DNA of 64,000 nt from Kaistia soli DSM 19436. GTDB taxonomy: Bacteria; Pseudomonadota; Alphaproteobacteria; Rhizobiales; Kaistiaceae. A program made the translations under genes and the position numbers. The DNA is taken from contig NZ_FQUP01000001.1 in NCBI RefSeq assembly GCF_900129325.1, positions 930,001 to 994,000 of the forward strand, written 5' to 3'. Position 1 is the first letter of the stretch; every line of letters starts with the position of its first letter. Below, one piece after another: positions 42,375 through 51,177 of this stretch. The notes under the pieces are model-generated. The model made no database searches and was not told the DNA's origin. It saw nothing but the letters and a program-made list of their open reading frames with translations.

Positions 42375-42404
42375 GCCTTTTCGGCCGAACTCGGCAAGGC
42401 TCGG

Positions 42405-42427
42405 ATGCCCAGGCTGCGCCCGGGCAT
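42405..42427. terminator. hairpin between convergent mutarotase and ATPase genes
   Basis: ATGCCC (42405-42410) pairs with GGGCAT (42422-42427). It is similar to a half-unit of the paired-hairpin repeats. No T-run follows, so termination is uncertain. Confidence 0.45.
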
Positions 42428-42445
42428 GGCGGCTGAAGGACACGC

Positions 42446-43552
42446 CTATTCAGCCGCCTCCAGTGCGCGTCCTTCCAGCGAGAGATTGAGTCCGGTCGCC
42501 GCATCGAAAGCATGCAGGCGGCTCTGATCGAAGCTTAGCCGCATCGGCTCGTCGATCGCGGTCGCGATCGTCGCCGGCATCGTCGCCTTGAAAAGGCAGT
42601 CGCCGGTCTTCAAGGTGACGATCTTCTCGACGCCATGATTTTCGACGCCCCAGACACGTGCCTCGATGGATCCGGCCGGGTCGAGATGGACATTCTCCGC
42701 GCGAATGCCGAGCGTGATGGGCCCGCTGCTGCGGCCAAGCCGGGCGCGCAGCGCCGGACCAACCGCAAATTCGATCGCCCCCGAAGGAACCCGCATCCGG
42801 TCGCCAAGGAGATCGGCGGGAAGGAGGTTCATCGCCGGCGACCCGACGAAGCCGGCGACATAGGTGTCGCGTGGATGATGATAGATCTCGTAGGGCGTGC
42901 CGACCTGGGCGAGCCGCCCGTCATTGAGAACGCCCACCTTATCGCCCATCGACATCGCCTCGATCTGGTCGTGCGTGACGAACAGGAAGGTGGCGCCGAG
43001 CTTCATCTGCAGGTCCTTGAGCTCGGATCGCAGCGTTTCGCGCAGCTTAGCGTCGAGATTGCTGAGCGGTTCGTCCATGAGGAAGATACGCGGCGAGCGC
43101 ACGATGGCCCGGCCTATCGAGACGCGCTGCATCTCGCCGCCCGACAACCGATCGACCTTGCGCTCGAGAAGATGCTCGATGCGCAGCGTCTTGGCGGCGC
43201 GAGCAACGCGCTGGTCGATATCGGGTTGCGCCATGCGGCGGATGTTCGATTTCAGCGGGAATTCGAGGTTTTGCCGCACGGTATAGCGCGGATAAAGCGA
43301 ATATTGCTGGAGGACCAGCGCGACGTCACGCTCGGCCGCGCCCCAATCGCCGACATCGACGCCGCCGATCTCGATCGAGCCGGCGGTCGGCTTCTCTAGC
43401 CCGGCGATGAGCCGCAGCGTCGTCGTCTTGCCGGCGCCGGTCGGCCCCAGCAAGACGAAGAACTGGCCGTCCTCGATTTCGAGATCGAGATTTTCCAGCG
43501 CCGTATGGGCGCCGAAGCGCTTGGTGATGCCGTTCAAGCGGACATGCGCCAT
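42446..43552 (-). CDS. MalK/UgpC-type ABC transporter ATP-binding protein (first of a pair)
   Basis: A 368-residue single-domain ATPase with a C-terminal regulatory TOBE/OB-fold. Motifs: GPTGAGKTTTLRLIAGLEKP, signature LSGGEMQRVSIGRA, Walker B IFLMDEPLSNLD and FVTHDQIEAMS. Walker A has GPTGAGK rather than GPSGCGK, as in polyol-type systems with two ATPases. It starts 2 bp after the other ATPase gene and is last in the operon. MalK-type ATPases with this TOBE domain can serve several importers, which matters because two importers in the window lack one. Confidence 0.92.
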   Translation of the reverse strand: MAHVRLNGITKRFGAHTALENLDLEIEDGQFFVLLGPTGAGKTTTLRLIAGLEKPTAGSIEIGGVDVGDWGAAERDVALVLQQYSLYPRYTVRQNLEFPLKSNIRRMAQPDIDQRVARAAKTLRIEHLLERKVDRLSGGEMQRVSIGRAIVRSPRIFLMDEPLSNLDAKLRETLRSELKDLQMKLGATFLFVTHDQIEAMSMGDKVGVLNDGRLAQVGTPYEIYHHPRDTYVAGFVGSPAMNLLPADLLGDRMRVPSGAIEFAVGPALRARLGRSSGPITLGIRAENVHLDPAGSIEARVWGVENHGVEKIVTLKTGDCLFKATMPATIATAIDEPMRLSFDQSRLHAFDAATGLNLSLEGRALEAAE

Positions 43553-43554
43553 CT

Positions 43555-44670
43555 CTACGCTCCCAGTCTCACGCCCAGCGACTGCCCGGACCTCGTGTCG
43601 AAGAAATGCGTCTGGTTTTCGTCGAGACGCGCGAAGACGGTGTCGCCGGGCTTGCCGACGAAACCGGAGACCGTGCGGGCGCGAAGCACGCCCGAGCCGA
43701 CCTTGAGGTCGACGATGTCATAGGCTCCGAGGGGCTCGATGACATGCGCTTCGAGCGGCACGAGCCCCTCGCCGGGCTGATGCGCGACGATCACGCCCTC
43801 TGGACGAATGCCGAGCGAAAGCCCGCCATCGCCGCGCCCGCTTGCTTCGATCGCGCGCGGCAACGTCACTGGAACGCCGAAAGCCTCGCTGGCATTGCCG
43901 AGCCGCACCTTAGCTTGCCCGCCCTCGGTCTCGAGCTTCGCGTCGGAAATGTTCATCACCGGGCTGCCGATGAACTGCGCCACGAAGAGATTGGCCGGGT
44001 TCTGGTAGACCTCGATCGGCGTTCCGACCTGCTGCAGCACGCCCTCGCTCATCACGACGATCCGGTCGGCGAGCGACATCGCCTCAACCTGATCATGCGT
44101 GACATAGACCGAGGTGGCCTTGTTCTCGATATGGAGCCGCTTCAGCTCGGTGCGCATGTCCTCGCGGAGCTTTGCATCGAGCGCGCCGATCGGCTCGTCC
44201 ATCAGGATAGCCTTCGGACGCCGGACCAAAGCGCGGCCAATAGCGACGCGCTGCATGTCGCCGCCCGAGAGCGCCGAAGGCCGCTTGCCGAGGAAATGGC
44301 CGATATCGAGCGCGCGGGCGACGGCATTGACCTCGCGCTCGACATCGGCGCGGGCGCCGCCCGCGGCGCGCAGTGGAAAGGCGATGTTCTCGAACACCGT
44401 CAGATGCGGATAGAGAGCATAGAGCTGGAACACGAAGGCGATGTCGCGTTCCGAGGCTTCGAGATCCTGCACCGGCTTGCCGTCGATGCGGATCTCGCCC
44501 GAGGTGATGTCCTCGAGACCGGCGATCGCGCGCAGCGTCGTCGTCTTGCCGCAGCCGGACGGGCCGAGCAGCACAACGAATTCGCGGTCGGCGATCGTGA
44601 GGTTCAGGTCACGGATGACCTGAACCGTGCCGAAGAACTTCTGGACGTTGGAAAGGACGATCTCGGCCAT
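43555..44670 (-). CDS. MalK/UgpC-type ABC transporter ATP-binding protein (second of a pair)
   Basis: A 371-residue partner ATPase. Motifs: GPSGCGKTTTLRAIAGLEDI, Q-loop FQLYALYPHLTV, signature LSGGDMQRVAIGRALVRRP, Walker B AILMDEPIGALD and the switch His in YVTHDQVEAMS. A TOBE region follows residue 240. Two different ATPases in one importer operon parallels the glycerol GlpS/GlpT arrangement and suggests a heterodimeric ATPase. It follows the 65-residue membrane protein gene by 3 bp. Confidence 0.92.
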   Translation of the reverse strand: MAEIVLSNVQKFFGTVQVIRDLNLTIADREFVVLLGPSGCGKTTTLRAIAGLEDITSGEIRIDGKPVQDLEASERDIAFVFQLYALYPHLTVFENIAFPLRAAGGARADVEREVNAVARALDIGHFLGKRPSALSGGDMQRVAIGRALVRRPKAILMDEPIGALDAKLREDMRTELKRLHIENKATSVYVTHDQVEAMSLADRIVVMSEGVLQQVGTPIEVYQNPANLFVAQFIGSPVMNISDAKLETEGGQAKVRLGNASEAFGVPVTLPRAIEASGRGDGGLSLGIRPEGVIVAHQPGEGLVPLEAHVIEPLGAYDIVDLKVGSGVLRARTVSGFVGKPGDTVFARLDENQTHFFDTRSGQSLGVRLGA

Positions 44671-44673
44671 AGG

Positions 44674-44871
44674 TCAGGCGTCCTTGCCGTCTGGAAGGGG
44701 CTTCGGCACATGCGCGGCGATGTTGAAGCCGACAAGTCCGACGAGGATGATGGCGACGCTCCAGGAATGGAGGCCATGGTGCCAGGGCTGGCAGAGGGCG
44801 ATGATCCCGCCGACCATCAAGGCCATGGAACCCGGCTCGATCCAGCGAGCGCTCAATTCACGGAAGTTCAT
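44674..44871 (-). CDS. small two-span membrane protein in sugar ABC operon
   Basis: A 65-residue protein with two hydrophobic segments: GSMALMVGGIIALCQPW (about 14-30) and SWSVAIILVGLVGFNIAAHV (about 36-55), ending with a basic/acidic tail PKPLPDGKDA. It is packed between the permease (15 bp upstream) and the ATPase (3 bp downstream), so it is a real gene and probably an accessory subunit of the importer. Small membrane proteins occupy the same slot in some two-ATPase polyol importer operons; direct function is unknown. Confidence 0.8.
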   Translation of the reverse strand: MNFRELSARWIEPGSMALMVGGIIALCQPWHHGLHSWSVAIILVGLVGFNIAAHVPKPLPDGKDA

Positions 44872-44886
44872 GGGTTCTGCCTCCCT

Positions 44887-45843
44887 CTACTTGCGGATGG
44901 CGCCAAAGGTCACGCCGCGCAGCAGATGGCCGCGAAGAGCGAAGGTGAAGATCGCCACCGGCAGCAGGAACAGGAAGGTGCCGGCGGCAATGACCGTCCA
45001 GTCCGGCAGGCCCGAGCCAAGCTGCGAGGGAATGAAGGGCGGCGCCGTCTGGGCGCGCCGGTTGGTCATGATCAGCGCGAAGGCATATTCGTTCCAGGCG
45101 GTGATGAAGCAGAACACCGCGGTGGCGGCGATGCCGGTCGCCGCTTCGGGCAGCACGATCTTGAAGAAGGCCTGCATGCGCGTATAGCCGTCGACCAGCG
45201 CCGCCTCCTCATATTCCTTCGGAATCTCGTCCATGAACCCTTTCATGAGCCAGACCGAGAAAGAGAGGTTGAAGGCGATATAGAGGATGATCAGGCCGAT
45301 ATGCGTGTCGGTGAGCCCGACGGCCCGGTACATCAGGAACATTGGGATGGCGACGACGATCGGCGGCAACATGCGCGTCGACAGGATGAAGAAGAGCAGA
45401 TCCGCCTCCCCCTTGACCCTGAAGCGCGAGAAGCCATAGGCCGTGAAGGTCCCCATGCCGACCGCGAGCACTGTCGAGGTGATCGCGATGATGAGACTGT
45501 TCATGAAGCGGCTGGGATAGCCCGACAGTTGCACATTATCGCCAGTGCGCAGCACGCGCTCGCCATTGTCCATGATGCGCTGCTCCCACCAGGGAGCGGC
45601 GGCATAGGTGGCCGGATCGACCGCCTTGTTCATCTGCACCCGCTTCACGAAGAGCTTGATGAACGACGTGATTTCCGGCTGGAACAGCACGGTCGGCGGG
45701 ACGGTCGTTGCCAGCGCGCGCGGCTTGAATGCCGTCGAGGCGATCCAGTAGATCGGCGCAAGGAAGATCAGAGTCGCGATGATCACGCCGACAACGGCGA
45801 GGCGATTGACCGCAGCGCGGCCGGAAGACTTGACGGCCGCCAT
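44887..45843 (-). CDS. carbohydrate ABC transporter permease (MalG type)
   Basis: A 318-residue permease. It has a longer than usual periplasmic loop after the first span (residues about 45-105, containing YAAAPWWEQRIMDNGERVL). EAA loop: EYEEAALVDGYTRMQAFFKI followed by VLPEAATG. The C-terminus reads LRGHLLRGVTFGAIRK. It starts 1 bp before the stop of the partner permease region (2-bp gap). The enlarged loop may contact the binding protein. Confidence 0.92.
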   Translation of the reverse strand: MAAVKSSGRAAVNRLAVVGVIIATLIFLAPIYWIASTAFKPRALATTVPPTVLFQPEITSFIKLFVKRVQMNKAVDPATYAAAPWWEQRIMDNGERVLRTGDNVQLSGYPSRFMNSLIIAITSTVLAVGMGTFTAYGFSRFRVKGEADLLFFILSTRMLPPIVVAIPMFLMYRAVGLTDTHIGLIILYIAFNLSFSVWLMKGFMDEIPKEYEEAALVDGYTRMQAFFKIVLPEAATGIAATAVFCFITAWNEYAFALIMTNRRAQTAPPFIPSQLGSGLPDWTVIAAGTFLFLLPVAIFTFALRGHLLRGVTFGAIRK

Positions 45844-45844
45844 C

Positions 45845-46750
45845 CTAGCGCTCCTTCACCTTGTTGAGATACTTCACATAGATGTTGGTGATCGCCAGAA
45901 CCATGATCAGGACAATATAGGCGAGCGCGCAGGACTTGCCGGTATCCCATTGCTGGAACGCCTGCTTGTAAAGCCGGATCGCGATGACTTCCGTGGTTGG
46001 CTGCGTCGACATGATGTAGGCGATGTCGAACGTCTTGAAGGCTTCCATAGTGCGGAAGATCAGGGCGATGAGCAGGATCGGTGCGACCAGTGGCAAGGTG
46101 ATGCGCCGGAACGTGTACCAGGTCCCGGCACGGTCGATGGCAGCAGCCTCATAGAGATATTTCGGCACGGCCGAGAGACCCGCGAGCGACAGCAGCATGA
46201 CGAAGGGCGCCCACATCCAGATATCGGTGATGGCGATCGCGAAGAGCGCGGCATCGGGATTGGAAAGCCAGGCGAAATCGCCGAGGCCGAGGGCATAGTT
46301 GATGATGCCCCAGGACGGGTCGTAGAGCAGCTTCCAGAAGAGCCCGACCACGGCCGCCGACATCATCATCGGCAGGAGCAGCAGCGTGGTCACGAGACCT
46401 TTCATCGGAAAGGTCCGATTGAGCAGCAATGCGAGGCCGAAGCCGACGATCATCTGGCCGCTCACCGAGATGATGACGTATTTCGCCGTGATGACGAAAT
46501 TCGCCCAGATGTTCTCGTCGCCGAGCAGCTCGCGATAGTTCCTGAGGCCGACGAAGTTCGCCGGAGCATTCGCGGAAGCGCTGAAATCCGTGAAGGAATA
46601 GCCGAGCGAATAGATCAGCGGAAAGATGTTGAAGACGATCAGGAACAGGACCGTCGGAATGATGAAGAGATTTCGAATTCCAAGATCGCTGAGGCCGCGC
46701 CGCTGGGCGGGCCGCGCCAAGGAATCCATTTTGGTCGCCACACTGGTCAC
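45845..46750 (-). CDS. carbohydrate ABC transporter permease (MalF type)
   Basis: A 301-residue permease with first span NLFIIPTVLFLIVFNIFPLI and EAA loop YLYEAAAIDRAGTWYTFRRI followed by TLPLVAPI. The GTG at 46750 is the likely start because GGGAGG lies 6 bp upstream; ATG 46729 is an alternative. In the EAA loop the usual D-G is D-R, a mild departure. It is separated from the binding-protein gene by 72 bp holding a perfect hairpin. Confidence 0.9.
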   Translation of the reverse strand: MTSVATKMDSLARPAQRRGLSDLGIRNLFIIPTVLFLIVFNIFPLIYSLGYSFTDFSASANAPANFVGLRNYRELLGDENIWANFVITAKYVIISVSGQMIVGFGLALLLNRTFPMKGLVTTLLLLPMMMSAAVVGLFWKLLYDPSWGIINYALGLGDFAWLSNPDAALFAIAITDIWMWAPFVMLLSLAGLSAVPKYLYEAAAIDRAGTWYTFRRITLPLVAPILLIALIFRTMEAFKTFDIAYIMSTQPTTEVIAIRLYKQAFQQWDTGKSCALAYIVLIMVLAITNIYVKYLNKVKER

Positions 46751-46782
46751 GCACCGCCTCCCGGGGGTCGAGCAAATGAATA

Positions 46783-46806
46783 TCCGGGGGCTTTCACGCC
46801 CCCGGA
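46783..46806 (-). terminator. perfect hairpin after binding-protein gene
   Basis: TCCGGGGGC (46783-46791) pairs with GCCCCCGGA (46798-46806) around TTTCAC. It lies 17 bp after the binding-protein stop and before the permease. No T-run follows on the minus strand, so it is more likely protective or attenuating than a full terminator. Confidence 0.7.
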
Positions 46807-46822
46807 CGGGACCGATGACCGG

Positions 46823-48136
46823 TCAGTTGCTGTAGCGGTTGTATTTGTTGAACGTCGCGGTCCAGTCCTTGGCCGTCTTGTCCAGTGCTTCCTGCGCCGT
46901 ACCCTTGTTGCCGACGACATAGGGGTAGATGTTCTGGTTGAACTGATCGAGGATCTCCGCATATTCCGGAGTCGCCCAGAAGTCCTTCACCATGAACATC
47001 GTGTCGTAGAACGCCTTGTTATAGGGCGTGGCATTCTGGAACTCGGGAGACTTCAGCACGGCCTGGCTTGCCGTGTAGCCGCCGAGTTCAGCCCAACGCT
47101 TCTGCGTCGAATCCTTGATGAACCACTCGAGGAACTTCTTCGAGGCCTCCTGCTTCTTCGAATAGGAGACGATCGAGATGCCCTGTCCGCCGAGCGCGGC
47201 GAAGCGCTTGCCATCCGGGCCCGCCGGGTTGGCAAAGAAGCCGGTGACGTCGGCGTTGGGATTGGTCGACTTGTTCACGAGCGGTGGAAAGAAAGCGAAG
47301 AAGTTCATGCTCATCGCCGACAGGCCTTCGGTGATAGCCTGATTGTCCTCGATGAAGAACGTCTTGCCCCAACCCGGAGGCGTGAACTTGTACAGTTCCT
47401 TGTACATCTCGAGGCCGGCCACCGCTTCCTTGGAATTGATGATGCCGTCGACCTTGTAGGTGGCATAGTCGCCGAGTTCGCCGCCATAGGAGAAGATCGC
47501 GCTCTCGACGCCCATTGCCATGGCGTCGTAGGAATTATCGGTATAGATCGCCACCCCGTATTTCTTCTCATCAGGGCGATAGAAGAACTCAGCAATATCG
47601 CGCAACTGGGCGTAGGTCTCGGGAATCGCGAGATCGTAGCCATATTTGGCCTTGAACGCTTCCTTCTCCTTCGGGTCTTCGAACCAGTCCTTCCTGTAGG
47701 CCCAGCCGACGGCGTCGCCCTCGAGCGGGATCGCCCAGTATTTGCCGCTGCCGCCGGGATATTCGGCATAGTACTTGACGGTGGCCGGCGCCATGACGTC
47801 GTTCAGCTTGTTCGCGTTGAAGAAATCCGTCAGGTCGACATAGTGACCCTGCGTCGCGCCCGCGCCGAGCCACTGGCTGTCGCCGACGACCATGTCATAG
47901 GCATCGCCGTGCGCGTTGAACTCGGCAAATGTCTTGGTCTGGAAATCGGACCAGGGCGTGGTTTCGACGGTGATCGTGTCGCCCGATTCAGCGGCGTATT
48001 CGTTGACGAGTTCCTGCAGGTAGTTCGCCGGATCCCACTCCGCCCAGAAGATCGTGAGATCCTCCGCATGAGCGCTCGCCGCGCCGGCCAGCGTGAATGC
48101 CGCCCCGGCCAGCAACAGCTTGAGGTTCTTCCTCAT
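46823..48136 (-). CDS. sugar/polyol ABC transporter substrate-binding protein (family 1)
   Basis: A 437-residue periplasmic protein. Start ATG 48136 follows GGAGGAG by 8 bp; signal MRKNLKLLLAGAAFTLAGAA with cleavage SAHA-EDLT. Mature blocks: IFWAEWDPANYLQELVNEYA, GDSQWLGAGATQGHYVDLTD and VKYYAEYPGGSGKYWAIPLE. First transporter gene after tetR on the same strand, followed by two permeases, a small membrane protein and two ATPases. The two-ATPase design suggests a polyol or similar ligand, but this is only an analogy. Confidence 0.9.
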   Translation of the reverse strand: MRKNLKLLLAGAAFTLAGAASAHAEDLTIFWAEWDPANYLQELVNEYAAESGDTITVETTPWSDFQTKTFAEFNAHGDAYDMVVGDSQWLGAGATQGHYVDLTDFFNANKLNDVMAPATVKYYAEYPGGSGKYWAIPLEGDAVGWAYRKDWFEDPKEKEAFKAKYGYDLAIPETYAQLRDIAEFFYRPDEKKYGVAIYTDNSYDAMAMGVESAIFSYGGELGDYATYKVDGIINSKEAVAGLEMYKELYKFTPPGWGKTFFIEDNQAITEGLSAMSMNFFAFFPPLVNKSTNPNADVTGFFANPAGPDGKRFAALGGQGISIVSYSKKQEASKKFLEWFIKDSTQKRWAELGGYTASQAVLKSPEFQNATPYNKAFYDTMFMVKDFWATPEYAEILDQFNQNIYPYVVGNKGTAQEALDKTAKDWTATFNKYNRYSN

Positions 48137-48207
48137 CTGACTTTCTCCTCCCTCTCCCACTGCCATTATTCTTCAGGGGTCGGCAGCTTGCCTGGCCGTA
48201 TGAGCGG

Positions 48208-48912
48208 CTAGGCCCCCTTCTTGTGCGTCTTCCTTTCTCCCTTGCCCGGGTCCAGGACTTCGGTGTCGGCGCGGGTCTCTCCCTCCCGCGCCTCCAGAAG
48301 TGCCTGCCGGATCAGGGCGGATGCCGCCCAACTTGCCACAGCCTCGGCTCCCTTCGCATCGAGGCCCCAGATATCCTTTAGGATGACGATCGCCTCGATG
48401 CCAAAGACCAGCGACAGCGCCTGCGTCACCCGCTCGGCAGCCTCGTGGCCGATCTCGGCATCGAGCGGCGCGACCGCCGCCTTGAGCAACCCGCGCCGGT
48501 TTCCGCGCACTACGCGCGCTTCGGCGCCAAGCGTTCCGGCGCGTCGGCGCTGCCACTGGTCGAGCGCCAGCAACAGGGCCGCGCGATGCGTCGCCTCATA
48601 GGCTTCCATCCGCCTGAAGGCGAAGCTGAACAGCGCCGCGACATTCGTCGCCGCATCGCCGTCCGCTGGCTTCCAGTCCAGCACCGGCCCCAGCGCATCG
48701 TCGACAGCCGCCTGGATCATCGCCGCCTGGCTCGGGAAATAGCGATAGGCCGTGGCGCGTGAAACCTGCGCCGCCTCCGCGACGTCCGAAACCGATGGGC
48801 TGCCGCCGTCTTGCATCAGACGGAGCGCCGTATCCAGCATCAGCCGCTTCATGCGACCGCGCGGCCCCTTCTCGACCGGCCGTTCCTGCTGCTCTTGACC
48901 TGAGACTGACAT
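48208..48912 (-). CDS. TetR-family transcriptional regulator
   Basis: A 234-residue regulator with an N-terminal helix-turn-helix: SVSDVAEAAQVSRATAYRYF at about residues 39-58. The C-terminal ligand domain has no recognisable signature. It lies 71 bp upstream of the binding-protein gene on the same strand, so it could be cotranscribed with or control that importer. It is also divergent from the UPF0261 cluster (192 bp gap). A small palindrome, GTCTC-A-GAGAC, at 48930-48940 just upstream of its start is a possible autoregulatory site. Confidence 0.88.
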   Translation of the reverse strand: MSVSGQEQQERPVEKGPRGRMKRLMLDTALRLMQDGGSPSVSDVAEAAQVSRATAYRYFPSQAAMIQAAVDDALGPVLDWKPADGDAATNVAALFSFAFRRMEAYEATHRAALLLALDQWQRRRAGTLGAEARVVRGNRRGLLKAAVAPLDAEIGHEAAERVTQALSLVFGIEAIVILKDIWGLDAKGAEAVASWAASALIRQALLEAREGETRADTEVLDPGKGERKTHKKGA

Positions 48913-49104
48913 GCCAATACGATACGCTCGTCTCAGAGACTTTGCAACCAGCCAATTCGCCCTTCTGATGTCTGGGAGGCCACCCGAAGGCGCGAAAGAC
49001 CAACAAATCAGCCACTTCTAACGGCCGGCAGCCGCCGCTTCGGCCAACCCTTCCGCTTGGCCATGCGGCTCCTCTGCCGGAACGGCCAGTTGTTCGAGGA
49101 CGCC

Positions 49105-50298
49105 ATGAAGCGCATCTATATCGTCGGCACGGCGGACACGAAGCGCGAGGAACTCGACTTCCTGAAAAGCGTCATCGACGCCGCGGGCATGGTGTCGATG
49201 CTCGTCGATGTCGGCACGCGGCCTTCGACGATCGACGCCGACATTCCCGCAGCCGCGGTGGCTGCACATCATCCGGACGGACCAGGGGCCGTGCTCGGCC
49301 TTACCGATCGCGGGACTGCTGTTGCCGCCATGGCCGACGCGTTCACCCGCTTCATCACCAGCCGGACCGATATCGGCGGCGTCATCGGCATCGGTGGCGG
49401 CGGAGGAACGTCGATCATCACAGCCGGCATGCGGGACCTAGACGTCGGCCTGCCGAAGCTCATGGTCTCGACGCTCGCCTCGGGCGATGTCGGTCCCTAT
49501 GTCGGCGTATCCGACATCGTCATGGTCCCATCGGTGACCGACCTCGCGGGGCTGAACCAGATCAGCCGCCTCGTCCTCCAGAATGCCGCACATGCGATCA
49601 TGGGCATGGTGCGCTATCCGGTGATCCAGACCAGCGGCAAGCCGCCAATCGGGCTGACGATGTTCGGAGTCACGACCCCTTGCGTCACGCGCGTGGCGGA
49701 GCTCTTGCGCGACGCGCATGACTGCCTCGTGTTCCACGCCACGGGAACTGGCGGGCGGGCGATGGAGAAGCTCGTCGACAGCGCCATGCTGGTCGGCGTC
49801 ATCGACGTCACGACGACCGAGATCGCCGATCATCTCTTCGGCGGCGTGCTGTCAGCCGGCGGCGACCGGCTCGGTGCCATCGCACGCAGCGGCATCCCCT
49901 ATGTCGGTTCCGTGGGTGCGCTCGACATGGTCAATTTCTGGGCAATCGACACCGTGCCGGAACAGTATCGGGGCCGCCTGCTCTACAAGCACAATCCCAA
50001 CATCACGCTGATGCGCACGACGCTGGAAGAAAACCGGGCTCTTGGCATCTTCATCGGCGAGAAGCTCAATGCCTGCGCAGGGCCCGTCCGTTTCCTGATT
50101 CCCGAGCGCGGGGTCTCGGCGCTCGATATCGCAGGCGGCGCGTTCCACGATCCCGATGCCGATGCGGCCCTGTTCGACGCCCTGGAGGCGACAGTGGTGC
50201 AGACCACCCGGAGGCAGCTCGTTCGGCTGCCGCTGCATATCAACGACCCGGACTTCGCCGATGCGCTCGTCCGGCATTTCCACGACATCGCAGATTGA
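49105..50298 (+). CDS. UPF0261 / Tm-1-like ATP-binding domain protein
   Basis: A 397-residue protein of the UPF0261 family, equivalent to the N-terminal ATP-binding half of tomato Tm-1. Features: [20 protein letters not shown] at the start, [20 protein letters not shown] (glycine-rich phosphate loop, residues about 92-111), [20 protein letters not shown] and [13 protein letters not shown]. Its normal role in bacteria is not established. ATG 49105 is chosen over upstream codons by homology. The partner domain is encoded separately 16 bp downstream, and sugar-type enzymes follow, hinting at a role in carbohydrate or phospho-enol metabolism. Confidence 0.88.
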   Translation: MKRIYIVGTADTKREELDFLKSVIDAAGMVSMLVDVGTRPSTIDADIPAAAVAAHHPDGPGAVLGLTDRGTAVAAMADAFTRFITSRTDIGGVIGIGGGGGTSIITAGMRDLDVGLPKLMVSTLASGDVGPYVGVSDIVMVPSVTDLAGLNQISRLVLQNAAHAIMGMVRYPVIQTSGKPPIGLTMFGVTTPCVTRVAELLRDAHDCLVFHATGTGGRAMEKLVDSAMLVGVIDVTTTEIADHLFGGVLSAGGDRLGAIARSGIPYVGSVGALDMVNFWAIDTVPEQYRGRLLYKHNPNITLMRTTLEENRALGIFIGEKLNACAGPVRFLIPERGVSALDIAGGAFHDPDADAALFDALEATVVQTTRRQLVRLPLHINDPDFADALVRHFHDIAD

Positions 50299-50314
50299 TA
50301 CGAAAGGAAGGCGG

Positions 50315-51145
50315 ATGCCCTTCATTCCCCGCCAGCAGATCCTCGACAAGTTCAACGACATGGTTCAGCGCCGCGTGCCGATCATCGGCGGCGGTGCGGG
50401 AACCGGTCTTTCGGCGAAATGCGAGGAAGCGGGCGGCATCGACCTCATCATCATCTACAATTCCGGCCGCTACCGGATGGCGGGCCGCGGCTCCGCGGCG
50501 GGGCTGCTCGCCTATGGCAACGCCAATGAGATCGTGAAGGACATGGCGCACGAAGTGCTGCCGGTCGTGAGGCACACCCCGGTGCTTGCTGGCGTCAACG
50601 GCACAGACCCGTTCGTGCTGATGCCGCAGTTCCTCGCCGAGCTGAAGGCGATGGGCTTTTCCGGCGTGCAGAACTTCCCGACGATCGGCCTGTTCGACGG
50701 CGTGATGCGCGCGAGCTTCGAAGAGACCGGAATGGGCTTCTCGCTCGAGGTCGACATGATCCGCGAGGCGAACCGGCTCGACATGCTGACGACGCCTTAT
50801 GTCTTCAACGGCGACGAGGCGCGTGCCATGGCGGAAGCGGGCGCCGACATCATCGTCGCACACATGGGCGTCACGACCGGCGGCGCGATCGGCGCGACTT
50901 CAGCCAAATCGCTAGAAGATTGCGTGCGGGAGATCGATGCGATCGCCGAAGCGGCGATGGCGGTACGGTCCAATGTGATCATTCTCTGCCATGGTGGCCC
51001 GATCGCCATGCCGGAGGATGCCGCTTTCGTGCTTCAGCGGACCGCGCATTGCCACGGCTTCTATGGCGCATCGAGCATGGAACGGCTGCCGGTCGAAGTG
51101 GCGCTGACCGCCCAGACGCGCCGTTTCAAGGAACTGGCCTTCTGA
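50315..51145 (+). CDS. PEP-hydrolase-family TIM barrel (Tm-1 C-terminal domain homologue)
   Basis: A 276-residue TIM barrel of the phosphoenolpyruvate hydrolase-like family. Conserved stretches: IPIGGGAG-type loop ([20 protein letters not shown]), [39 protein letters not shown] and [11 protein letters not shown]. The ATG at 50315 follows AAGGAAGGCGG. In plants and fungi this domain is fused behind the UPF0261 domain; here the two are adjacent genes 16 bp apart, so they probably form one complex or consecutive steps. Actual substrate unknown. Confidence 0.87.
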   Translation: MPFIPRQQILDKFNDMVQRRVPIIGGGAGTGLSAKCEEAGGIDLIIIYNSGRYRMAGRGSAAGLLAYGNANEIVKDMAHEVLPVVRHTPVLAGVNGTDPFVLMPQFLAELKAMGFSGVQNFPTIGLFDGVMRASFEETGMGFSLEVDMIREANRLDMLTTPYVFNGDEARAMAEAGADIIVAHMGVTTGGAIGATSAKSLEDCVREIDAIAEAAMAVRSNVIILCHGGPIAMPEDAAFVLQRTAHCHGFYGASSMERLPVEVALTAQTRRFKELAF

Positions 51146-51177
51146 GCCGGAGCAACAAGCAGGAGGAGGAGTGCGCC

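Noticed and set aside
42405-42427. CRISPR-like or tandem-repeat interpretation of the repeated TGCCCGG/CCGGGCA stems across the window
   Set aside because: The copies are dispersed, not regularly spaced, and have no spacers or cas genes; they fit REP-like elements.
43606-45867. A 753-codon open frame on the plus strand, opposite the ATPase and permease genes
   Set aside because: It is rich in Asp, Glu, Arg, His and Gly with no domain pattern, and is the mirror of three well-supported minus-strand genes. High-GC DNA often leaves such frames open.
45779-48211. An 810-codon open frame on the plus strand, opposite a permease and a binding-protein gene
   Set aside because: No recognisable domain, and it spans two real genes plus the hairpin between them. 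The minus-strand products have full family motifs and ribosome sites.
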